Virus record (IMG/VR): IMGVR_UViG_3300042326_000224
Location: 1-30,825 of that record
Source of the DNA: a virus
Length of the DNA: 30,825 nucleotides
Reading direction: 5' to 3' (one strand)
The notes below the pieces were generated by a model that ran no database searches, had not been told where the DNA came from, and saw nothing but the letters and a program-made list of their open reading frames with translations. Both the position numbers and the translations under genes were made by a program. Shown piece by piece: positions 1 to 7,584 of this stretch (position 1 is the first letter of the stretch; the number at the start of each line of letters is the position of its first letter).

Positions 1-806
1 AATCCAGTCGCGGCGCGATAGCCTCCAGCGCCTCCACCTCCTCCGGTGGCGCTACCACCACCTCCCCCGCCTGCGATGACGAGGTACTCGACGTTGTAGG
101 TGCTGCTCTGCGATGTCGCGTTCGCCGTGTTGCTGTACGAGGAGGACTCGCCGGGGTTGAAGGCCCACACCTTGTAGTAATACTGGGTGGACGCAGTCAG
201 TCCGGTGTTGTTGTAGGTGGTGACGCCAGCGCCAACCGTGGCCAGCGACGAGAAGGTGATGCCGTCCGTGCTGCGGAAGATCTCGAAGCCCGTCTCGTTG
301 TTCGAGTTGTCGGTCCACGCCAGGTTGATCTGGCTGGAAGACACGGCAGTCGCAGACAGGCTGGTGGGCGCCGCAGGAACCATCCAGATCGTGGTCACGC
401 CTCCGGTGCCATTGGAAGCAGCGGGGCTCTTGGCGCTTTCTCCAGCCAGGTTGTACGAGGAAACCCAGTAGTAGTACGTGGTTCCCTCGGCAGGGGCATT
501 GGCTCCGCTGTTATCGTCGTTGTCCGTGTAGGTCGTCGATCCAGCCGCCAGTGTGGCAATGAGCGTGGCCCCGGTGGAGGTGTTCGTCGTGTTGCGGTAG
601 ACATAGAACCCTGTCTCGTTGGTCGAGGCATCGGTCCAGGCAAGGTTCACCGAAACGTCAAACAGTCCTGCTGAAGCCGTCACCCCCGTGGGCTCATGGG
701 GAAGCATGGGCAGTGGGGGCGCAACGGCAACTTCGTCTCCCGCTGGAAACGGAATAATAACCGTCTTGCCGTTGACTCGGGCCACTGCCTTAGGCTTCAG
801 TCCCAT
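1..806 (-). CDS. Fn3-repeat, glycine-rich virion/adsorption protein (3' end missing)
   Basis: The open frame starts at ATG 806 and runs off the left edge after 268 codons without a stop, so the C-terminus is not visible. A GGAG ribosome site lies 9 nt before the start, in the end of the upstream gene. After about 40 residues there are two fibronectin type III-like repeats (about residues 40-135 and 145-235), each with a W-T-D core (LAWTDASTNETGF, LAWTDNSNNETGF) and a late Y-Y-Y strand. A glycine run follows, introduced by EYLVIAGGGGGG, a pattern common in phage tail-fibre and receptor-binding proteins. Its place after the tail fibre fits a virion or host-surface adhesion role; the exact function is inferred. 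Other frames over this stretch are shadows. Confidence 0.8.
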   Translation of the reverse strand, partial: MGLKPKAVARVNGKTVIIPFPAGDEVAVAPPLPMLPHEPTGVTASAGLFDVSVNLAWTDASTNETGFYVYRNTTNTSTGATLIATLAAGSTTYTDNDDNSGANAPAEGTTYYYWVSSYNLAGESAKSPAASNGTGGVTTIWMVPAAPTSLSATAVSSSQINLAWTDNSNNETGFEIFRSTDGITFSSLATVGAGVTTYNNTGLTASTQYYYKVWAFNPGESSSYSNTANATSQSSTYNVEYLVIAGGGGGGSATGGGGGAGGYRAATG

Positions 807-813
807 TGAGGAA

Positions 814-1161
814 TCACTCCGCGAGGAAGGAGTTGTAGGTCAGGCCGCCACCGTTCACGAACTGGGCCCGCATCTGGGGGAACAGTTGAACAATCTTGGT
901 CCAGGAGAACAGGGCAGTTCCCGCTACCAGGCTGGACTTGACGTACTCCGCATCGGCGGGAGAGCAAGTATCCACGTTGAACCAGGTCGTGCCGTCCAGG
1001 GAGCCCTGGAGCATGATCCGGTGGGAGGCGCTGTCGGTCAACTTGGCTCCGCTGTGGGTGACCACGAAGACCCCGTACTGGTCATACTGCATGGTCGGGG
1101 TCTTGACGTTGGACGTGGAGGCGGTGATTGCCTCGCCCTGAATGAAGTGATGAATCCGCAT
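814..1161 (-). CDS. Small beta-rich protein, probable virion accessory
   Basis: This 115-residue protein starts at ATG 1161 behind the ribosome site TCTAAGGAA. It has no signal peptide or membrane segment. The composition is beta-rich, with Ser/Thr stretches and the pattern HRIMLQGSLDGTTWFNVDT (about residues 47-65), which resembles the small beta-sandwich proteins that report a 'difference from a reference sample' fold in phage tail regions. No family could be assigned by eye. The stop is 7 bp before the Fn3 protein start, so the two are probably co-expressed. Role in the virion is inferred from position only, between a coiled-coil membrane protein and an Fn3 protein. Confidence 0.65.
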   Translation of the reverse strand: MRIHHFIQGEAITASTSNVKTPTMQYDQYGVFVVTHSGAKLTDSASHRIMLQGSLDGTTWFNVDTCSPADAEYVKSSLVAGTALFSWTKIVQLFPQMRAQFVNGGGLTYNSFLAE

Positions 1162-1169
1162 GTGGTTCC

Positions 1170-1394
1170 TTAGACTGAAATGGACTTCATAACGATGTTA
1201 CCGACCACGGAGACCCCGGCACCGATGGCCGCAGCCCATCCCATGGCGAACGACTTGGAATGCTCAAGTTCCCGAAGACGTTCTTCATGGTTCTTGATCT
1301 GGTCTTCCTGGATGCGCTGCATCTGGATCAGCGTATCGACTTTCCCCTCTAGACGGCCAATGGCCAGCATCATCTCGCTTTCTGGATGGGACAT
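1170..1394 (-). CDS. Coiled-coil plus one membrane helix; holin candidate
   Basis: The 74-residue product has a charged heptad-like region (about residues 10-46, GRLEGKVDTLIQMQRIQEDQIKNHEERLRELEHS without its middle being remarkable) and then one hydrophobic, glycine- and alanine-rich segment (about residues 50-70, ending VVGNIVMKSISV). In T7 the gene directly after the tail fibre (17.5) encodes the holin, so position and size suggest a holin or other lysis membrane protein. The topology (soluble coil first, membrane helix last) differs from T7 gp17.5, so the assignment is an inference. The ATG at 1394 has only a weak ribosome site; it sits 9 bp after the tail fibre stop and may depend on coupling. 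Confidence 0.6.
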   Translation of the reverse strand: MSHPESEMMLAIGRLEGKVDTLIQMQRIQEDQIKNHEERLRELEHSKSFAMGWAAAIGAGVSVVGNIVMKSISV

Positions 1395-1403
1395 TGGTCA
1401 ATC

Positions 1404-3242
1404 TCAGTTGAGGCGAAGGATCCACAACTTGACGAAGACCGAAGCGTTCGTGTCTCCCGTCAGGATGAGGCTGTCTGTCGTGTTGGCCGTTCCAGTCCAG
1501 CCAGTACCGCTTCCCTGGAAGTAGGCGGTGACTCCGGCACCGATGGTCTGGACACCTTGAACGAAGTTGCCAAGGCTGTAGGTCCACGGCAGGGAGAAGT
1601 TGGTCGGTGAGGCCGTGTTGGTGGGGAACCCAGAGGTGGCATTCTGCCAGGCAAACTCACCCCACAGGACCATGACCTTCACGCTGGTGGCACCGTTGTT
1701 CTTCAGGGCGATGTAGTGGGTGCCCGTGGTGGTCCCGGTGTTCGGCACGGTAAGCGTCTGGTTGACGATGGCCAGGCGGCGGGTGTCAATGGAGTTGACC
1801 GGAACCTCGACACGCACCAGGCCTGAACCCACGTTCGTCGCAGACAGGGTCTGGGGATCCAGGTTGTACAGGGGCAGCAGGTCAAAGGCCGCCTTGGTCA
1901 TCAGGTCCGTGGACGCACTGGCCGCCCCATCGGCCCGGATCGTGGTCGTCAGGGTTCCAGAGGCGTTATAGCCCTTCCAGAGGTGAGTCTCTGCCAGGCT
2001 CTTGGCTTCCACCAGGCCGTTCCGGTTCAGCCGGATTGCCTGGGTGCCTGCCGTGGTGGGAGCCCCAGGAACGGTCCCGGAGGAGACGCCATTGGCATCC
2101 CAGGTGGGTCCATACTGGCTCAGGCGGTCGGCATTGATGGTCGTTGCGGCGATGTTGGAGTTGGTGATGGTCTGCTGGGCGATCTTGGTCCCAGTGACCG
2201 CCGCATCTGCGACCTTGGCCGTGGTGACTGCTCCATTGGCCAGGGCAGCCGTTCCAACGGCATCCTTCATAATCTCCGTGGAATCGACCTGGTCCAGCGT
2301 AGACAGGGCCCCAAGTCCCAGGGTAGCCCGTCCAGCGGTCGGAGAAGCATCGTCCACCAGGGACCGCCCAAAGCCCGTCATGGTGATCTCTTGAGGAGAC
2401 CCGGCAGACACGGTGCCGATGATCTTGTCCGCCGACAGGTTCTGCATCTTGGCGAAGGTGACCGCATCATCCACGATCTTGGCCGTGGTGATGGAGCCAT
2501 CCTCGATGATGACCGTCGATGCGATCAGGTTCCGGGCAACGCCGAAGTTGCGGACGGAGATGGCTCCGGTCTTGCCCGTGGAGAACACGATGCTGTTGGA
2601 GGTGATCGTGTACGTCGAGGGAGCCTGGATGACCCCACCGAACTCCACCAGGAACATGGAAGATTCCGTGTTCAGGGGAGCCGGGTTGGTCAGGGAATAG
2701 GTCGTCCCGCCCGTGCCCGTGATGCTCCAGGTCTGGGGAACCGTGACGGCCCCGCCAAACAGGGTGGCCACGGTGAACTGGCCCATGGAGACGGCATCCG
2801 AAGAGTCCAGGCCATCGGCCATGTTCACCACACGCTTGCCCTGGGCATCCCATCCGGTCTGGGCGTTGTTCAGGGCAATCGTGTTCTCCGAGGCATCCTG
2901 GGATTCCTGGGAGATGTGGACCAGTCCTTCGATGGCTCGATCCAGGGCAGCAGCCGTCAGGACCGACCCATCCACGAAGTCCACCACGTCACTCTTGAAC
3001 CCCGCAATGGTGCTGGGGGTGTTCCGCTTCAGCGTGATCTTGACGCTGGTCGCGGGGGCAGTGGTGAACTGGACCTTCCACGTGCCGCTGACGAGGTTGA
3101 TGGAGTATCCCGTGGTCTGCAGGGTGCCATCCAGGTAGACCTCGATGAACCCGTCATTTAGCCACCCGTCGATTCCGGCCAGGCTAAAGTCGGTCGTTGA
3201 CCCGTCTCCGGTATAGATCAGGTAACTATTGGGGTTGGGCAT
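1404..3242 (-). CDS. T7-type tail fibre protein (gp17-like)
   Basis: This 612-residue protein probably forms the trimeric fibre that binds the host surface. Residues 1-150 match the T7 tail-fibre N-terminal domain that attaches the fibre to the tail: an early TGDGSTTDFSL strand, VDFVDGSVLTAAALD at about 87-101, and a late RVVNMADGLDSSDAVSMGQF. Residues about 240-340 carry the fibre-shaft pattern TTAKI/VTFAKM, RSLVDDAS and GRATLGLGALST seen in many podovirus fibres. The C-terminal half is unlike T7 and probably holds the host-specific part; no chaperone or sialidase motif was noticed. Start ATG 3242 is preceded by TCTAAGGAAA. It is slightly longer than T7 gp17 (553 residues). Confidence 0.92.
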   Translation of the reverse strand: MPNPNSYLIYTGDGSTTDFSLAGIDGWLNDGFIEVYLDGTLQTTGYSINLVSGTWKVQFTTAPATSVKITLKRNTPSTIAGFKSDVVDFVDGSVLTAAALDRAIEGLVHISQESQDASENTIALNNAQTGWDAQGKRVVNMADGLDSSDAVSMGQFTVATLFGGAVTVPQTWSITGTGGTTYSLTNPAPLNTESSMFLVEFGGVIQAPSTYTITSNSIVFSTGKTGAISVRNFGVARNLIASTVIIEDGSITTAKIVDDAVTFAKMQNLSADKIIGTVSAGSPQEITMTGFGRSLVDDASPTAGRATLGLGALSTLDQVDSTEIMKDAVGTAALANGAVTTAKVADAAVTGTKIAQQTITNSNIAATTINADRLSQYGPTWDANGVSSGTVPGAPTTAGTQAIRLNRNGLVEAKSLAETHLWKGYNASGTLTTTIRADGAASASTDLMTKAAFDLLPLYNLDPQTLSATNVGSGLVRVEVPVNSIDTRRLAIVNQTLTVPNTGTTTGTHYIALKNNGATSVKVMVLWGEFAWQNATSGFPTNTASPTNFSLPWTYSLGNFVQGVQTIGAGVTAYFQGSGTGWTGTANTTDSLILTGDTNASVFVKLWILRLN

Positions 3243-3260
3243 GGGGCGGTTTCCTTAGAT

Positions 3261-6200
3261 TCATTTCCTGCGGCGGCGGGGCTGCTCCTCCAGGAGGTCC
3301 CAGTCATCCGACAGTTCCTTTTCCTTGATGTTGAAATACTGCTTCAGTCCCGGAAGATTCTGGAACGGCAGCAGCAGACGAGCCTTGTGCAGGGTGCTGG
3401 AGGTGGTTTCCCGCTCCAGATCCAGGCCCAGGGTCTTGGCCACGGAGGATCCGTACACGTCCTCGAACACCGAGTCCACGCGGCTGGCAACGGCCATGGC
3501 AGGGAAACCATACCAGGTCAGTCCGCTGTACCGATAGGGGGAGAACAGGGGATCCTTGTCGGCCAACTTGGTCCACGCAAAGTCGGTCAGCAGGGCCGGG
3601 ACGAAGAACTCCGAGGGGCCCGTCATGGCACCACGGATGAAGCCAGCGAGGTCCATCTGGGCTTCCAGTTCCTCCATCTTCTCCCGGTTGCCTGCGGCCT
3701 CGAACGACTTGTAGTCGCCGTAACTCCGCATGTACTGGATGAGCCCGGCAAACATCATGGTCGCACCGATCTCCGACAGCACCTGCACCTTGGTGGCAGA
3801 GGAGCCGTTGGCCATCCGGGATGCGTTCTGCAGCAGGAAGTTGTCGATGCCCTTCAGGTTGAAGGTGCGGAACTGGGTCAGCAACTTGCCGACGAAGGAG
3901 AACATGGACTTGTGGAAGTCACCACGGGTCGGCAGGTCCTGGATGCGGGTGCGAACCATGCGGTCCACCAACTGGGCCAGTTCCACCATCTCACGGGAGT
4001 CCACGGACTTCAGGTCCACGACACGCTCACCCAGGAACCGCTTCTCGGTGACTGCGTTCCTGCCGATCCACTGGATCAGGTTGTCGTAGCGTTCCTGGGT
4101 CATTCCCAGGGTACGCAGGGTGGACTCATCCAGCCGCTTTCCGTTCTGAACCGCCGCTTCCCACAGGTGCTGCAGGGTTGCCGCTGCGGTCAGGTGCTGG
4201 GTGAACGAGGTGACCGGAGCCAGCAAGGACACATCCGACAGGAAGTTGGCGCTGGACTGCAGGGCGTTGTTCAAGAACTTGCCCCGGTCCAGATCCCGGC
4301 TTCCGTCCCAGTAGGACGAGAAGGCCCGGCGCAGGCGGTCCGTGGAGGGCGAGAACCAGGAGTCGATGGCCGATGCCAGATTCTTCTGCTCGGTATCCAG
4401 GTTCTTGAAGTTCGACACCATCTCCAGCAGCAGGGGGATCTGGCGAACGGTATTGCCGACTCCCAGCGTGGCCACGATTCGGGACACCTCGCCCATGGCC
4501 GCCAGGCCGAACTGTCCACCCGTCACCAGGTAGCCGTAGGACTGGATCATGGGCAGGATCTTGTCCGTCATCTTGGTCCGGCCATGATGCAGCGGCTCAT
4601 AGGCAATCGCCGACATCAGTTCCCGGATGGCTTCCTCATGCTCCGGCTCGATGGCTCCACCCAGTTTCCTGGCCAGGCCGATCATCTGGGACACGTTCTC
4701 GACCTGCACGTCCTTCTGGGTCAGGCCCTTCTTGGCCAGGAACTCGGGAGACAGGACACCACGTGCCCGCAGTTCGTCGTTGAAGGCATCCACCATCCGC
4801 TTCAGGTTGATGGACCCCATGATCGAGGTGACGTACTTGTGGAACACGTAGGGCAGGTCATCGTGCGTCAGGTCCGCAATCGACAGCCCGGTCTTGCCCA
4901 TGGCCAGCAGGTCTTCTCCTGCATCGGTGGCGGCCTGTTCGTTCAGCAGGATCCTGGCCCTGCCGAAGGGGGACCGTGAACCGGACTTCTCCTTCATGGG
5001 CCCGCCGAGTTCAACGATGGCGTCGAACAGTTCCTGCTCCTGGGAAACCAGGGGAGCGTTCTCGGTGCCCTGGGCAATGGCGATCAGCCGCTCGGTGAAG
5101 ACCTTGGCTGCAGCATCGATGTCGCCCTCAAAGGCTTCTTCGACGCCGTCAATGACCACCCTGCGTCCGTCCTGGTCGATGGACTGGCGGATCAGGGCTT
5201 CCAGGGTCTTCTTGCCCTTGGCAGTCGTGGCCAGGGTTCGGATCCGGTCCCAGCGCCACATTCGGGGCATGTAGTTCGCCACCGCCGACTTCTGGAATCC
5301 GGACAGACCCACGGAGTGGGCCAGTTCATGGATCCGGTTGAACATCTCCCGGAGACCACGTGCCGTCTCGTTCACCGCATCCACCGAGTCATCGAAGGCC
5401 CCGGTACGCAACTGCTTGACGACCCGGGCATCGAACTCCCGCAGCATCTTGCGGTTCTTGAAGGCCGTGACCAGTTGGTCGCCGATGGTGATCTTGGTGC
5501 CGACATTCTCCGTCCCGCCACCCAGGGCAAACCGCACGAAGCCGTTGCGATAGCCCTTGATGAACATGGCCGTGGTGGCGTACAGTTTCTGGCTGCCCCA
5601 CTCGAAGATGGTGTGGGCCTGGGCCTCGCCCATGTCTCGACGGGCAAAGAAGGCGTGGTTGCCGATGAGACGCGCCCACCCGTTCTTGGCCTGGTGCAGG
5701 AGAGCCGACTGGTTGCCCATGCGATCCCACCAGGGCAGGCGCACCCGGTTGACCGGGACATCCGAGGCATCAGCAGCGGTCCCGCCCACGGCCTGGCTGA
5801 CGGAGACGGCTGCAGCGGAGGGCAACTTGGCGGCCACCTCGGTGGACATGCGCTGGATCAGGGTCGGCGGGATGAAGATGTCCTTCCCGTTCGTGACCCG
5901 CTTGTTGATGACCTCGTACACCTGGGCCCGGCGCTTCAGGGTATCCAGGACCTGGACTCCCTTGGCGTTGGTCCGCTTGGGCGGATTCTGGGCAATGACC
6001 CGGAGTTCATCGATCACTGCGGAGACGGCGGCCCGATTGACGCTTCCGCCCCGGTCCTTCACCTCCTGCAGCACCCGGAAGATCAGCGAGGGCTGGACAC
6101 CCGGCTCAAGGTGCTGCTTGGTCCTGAAGGCCTCGAAGACCGAGGTGACCATGTCCTCGCGCCGAGCCGTGTCGAACACGGTCTTGTCGATGCCGTTGAT

Positions 6201-7553
6201 CATGGTCCGCTGGCCCATCTTTCGGACCTTGCCAGCGACCTCTGGATCCACCTGGCCGAGAAGTTCATCCCAGAAGGCCTTGTTGAAGGTGGCACCCTTG
6301 AGTTTCTTCTGGTCCACGTTGACCAGGACCTGGGCCACCTTGGAGAACACGTCCTTGTCCAACTTCATCCCGGCCAGGCTCAACTCGAATGCAGCGGCCT
6401 TGATCGCCGAACGCAGGCCCTGGGTTTCCCCGACACGAACACGCATGGGCTTGGCTGCCCCGACCTCCATGGCCCCGATGGGGGTGGTCCGGGTTCCGGG
6501 GATGAAGAAGTCGGCCTTGTTTCCCGGGGCCTTGGACCAATCGACCCACAGGTCTCCCGCGATGCGGTCAGCCTCGAACTGGAGATTCCCCGTCCCAGGG
6601 GCAAACAGCATCTTGTCTGCAGCCACCGGGGAGTCAAAGCCCCAGTTGCCGTTGTAGTTGATCTTGTAGCCCCCGGGGAGATCAACCGTCCGCATCGTCC
6701 TGAAGTCACGGACGGCAGCCTCGATGTTCTCCTTGACGAAGTGACGACCGAAGGCTGCGCCGCCGATCAGGCCTGCCGTGGTGCCGGAGACCACGAAGTC
6801 GAACATGGCCTCGCCAAAGGTCGGGTCATAGGTGGGATCGACGGCGTTCTTGGTGGCCTGGAAGACGGCTTCCTCGCCCACGCCAAGGGCTGCATACCGA
6901 GCCGCCAGGTTGGTCCTGGAGACGCTGGCCACCGCTTCTGCAACCGCAACCGCCGGAGTCTGCGTCCGGTAGGCACCCACGGAACGGGCCATGACCTGGG
7001 ACGCCATCGTGGTCCGGGTGCCAAGGCCAGCCAGGGCCAGAGGCTCTGCAGCCAACCCCAGGGTCGTGAAGGCCCCGATGTCTGCCGCCAGACCCATGGC
7101 ATAGCCCGCTGTCGTGGCCATCTTCTGGGCCTCGGGGGACCGCATCTTCAGGAACAACTTGCGATCCTGGTAGGTGCCCCAGTCCTCGCTGGACAAGAGC
7201 CAAGGCCACTCGGAGGCCGGGATGTCGTTCAGGTCCTGGGCAATGGACTCCGGGTTGTTCCCGGCAAAGACGGACACGTCATAGTCCCCACGGGAAGCCT
7301 CGTCAATCCCCACCGTCAGGTTCAGGGGTGCCGTGGTGGGCGAGAAGGTCCGACCAACGGCCATGCTGGCCCGGGTCAGTGCCGTTCCAACCGTCGATGC
7401 CTGGGCTCCGACAACTTCCCCGCCGAAGGGCGTCTTGGACAGGTCCTGGAGGTCCGCATCGAAGATGGGAGCCTGCATGGACCGCTCCTGCAAAGCCTGC
7501 CGCTCCGCATCGGTCATCGAGAAGATCGGCGGAACAAAGGTGGTCTTTGCCAT
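3261..7553 (-). CDS. Internal virion/ejection protein, gp16-like, without visible lysozyme domain
   Basis: At 1430 residues this is the largest gene, and it sits exactly where T7 places gene 16, after the gp15-like gene and before the tail fibre. In T7, gp16 is part of the inner core and is ejected to form a channel across the cell envelope. The protein has alanine- and glycine-rich helices near residues 145-260 and a conserved-looking C-terminal part including LLTQFRTFNLKGIDNFLLQN. T7 gp16 starts with a transglycosylase domain (catalytic Glu); the N-terminus here, beginning MAKTTFVPPIFSM, shows no such domain. The product ends in a basic RRRRK tail. The ribosome site GGGAG lies inside a short inverted repeat at 7556-7567. 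Homology is inferred from order, length and composition. Confidence 0.85.
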   Translation of the reverse strand: MAKTTFVPPIFSMTDAERQALQERSMQAPIFDADLQDLSKTPFGGEVVGAQASTVGTALTRASMAVGRTFSPTTAPLNLTVGIDEASRGDYDVSVFAGNNPESIAQDLNDIPASEWPWLLSSEDWGTYQDRKLFLKMRSPEAQKMATTAGYAMGLAADIGAFTTLGLAAEPLALAGLGTRTTMASQVMARSVGAYRTQTPAVAVAEAVASVSRTNLAARYAALGVGEEAVFQATKNAVDPTYDPTFGEAMFDFVVSGTTAGLIGGAAFGRHFVKENIEAAVRDFRTMRTVDLPGGYKINYNGNWGFDSPVAADKMLFAPGTGNLQFEADRIAGDLWVDWSKAPGNKADFFIPGTRTTPIGAMEVGAAKPMRVRVGETQGLRSAIKAAAFELSLAGMKLDKDVFSKVAQVLVNVDQKKLKGATFNKAFWDELLGQVDPEVAGKVRKMGQRTMINGIDKTVFDTARREDMVTSVFEAFRTKQHLEPGVQPSLIFRVLQEVKDRGGSVNRAAVSAVIDELRVIAQNPPKRTNAKGVQVLDTLKRRAQVYEVINKRVTNGKDIFIPPTLIQRMSTEVAAKLPSAAAVSVSQAVGGTAADASDVPVNRVRLPWWDRMGNQSALLHQAKNGWARLIGNHAFFARRDMGEAQAHTIFEWGSQKLYATTAMFIKGYRNGFVRFALGGGTENVGTKITIGDQLVTAFKNRKMLREFDARVVKQLRTGAFDDSVDAVNETARGLREMFNRIHELAHSVGLSGFQKSAVANYMPRMWRWDRIRTLATTAKGKKTLEALIRQSIDQDGRRVVIDGVEEAFEGDIDAAAKVFTERLIAIAQGTENAPLVSQEQELFDAIVELGGPMKEKSGSRSPFGRARILLNEQAATDAGEDLLAMGKTGLSIADLTHDDLPYVFHKYVTSIMGSINLKRMVDAFNDELRARGVLSPEFLAKKGLTQKDVQVENVSQMIGLARKLGGAIEPEHEEAIRELMSAIAYEPLHHGRTKMTDKILPMIQSYGYLVTGGQFGLAAMGEVSRIVATLGVGNTVRQIPLLLEMVSNFKNLDTEQKNLASAIDSWFSPSTDRLRRAFSSYWDGSRDLDRGKFLNNALQSSANFLSDVSLLAPVTSFTQHLTAAATLQHLWEAAVQNGKRLDESTLRTLGMTQERYDNLIQWIGRNAVTEKRFLGERVVDLKSVDSREMVELAQLVDRMVRTRIQDLPTRGDFHKSMFSFVGKLLTQFRTFNLKGIDNFLLQNASRMANGSSATKVQVLSEIGATMMFAGLIQYMRSYGDYKSFEAAGNREKMEELEAQMDLAGFIRGAMTGPSEFFVPALLTDFAWTKLADKDPLFSPYRYSGLTWYGFPAMAVASRVDSVFEDVYGSSVAKTLGLDLERETTSSTLHKARLLLPFQNLPGLKQYFNIKEKELSDDWDLLEEQPRRRRK

Positions 7554-7584
7554 CAGTGGGCTCCCACGGTGTGGTCAAGGTTCA

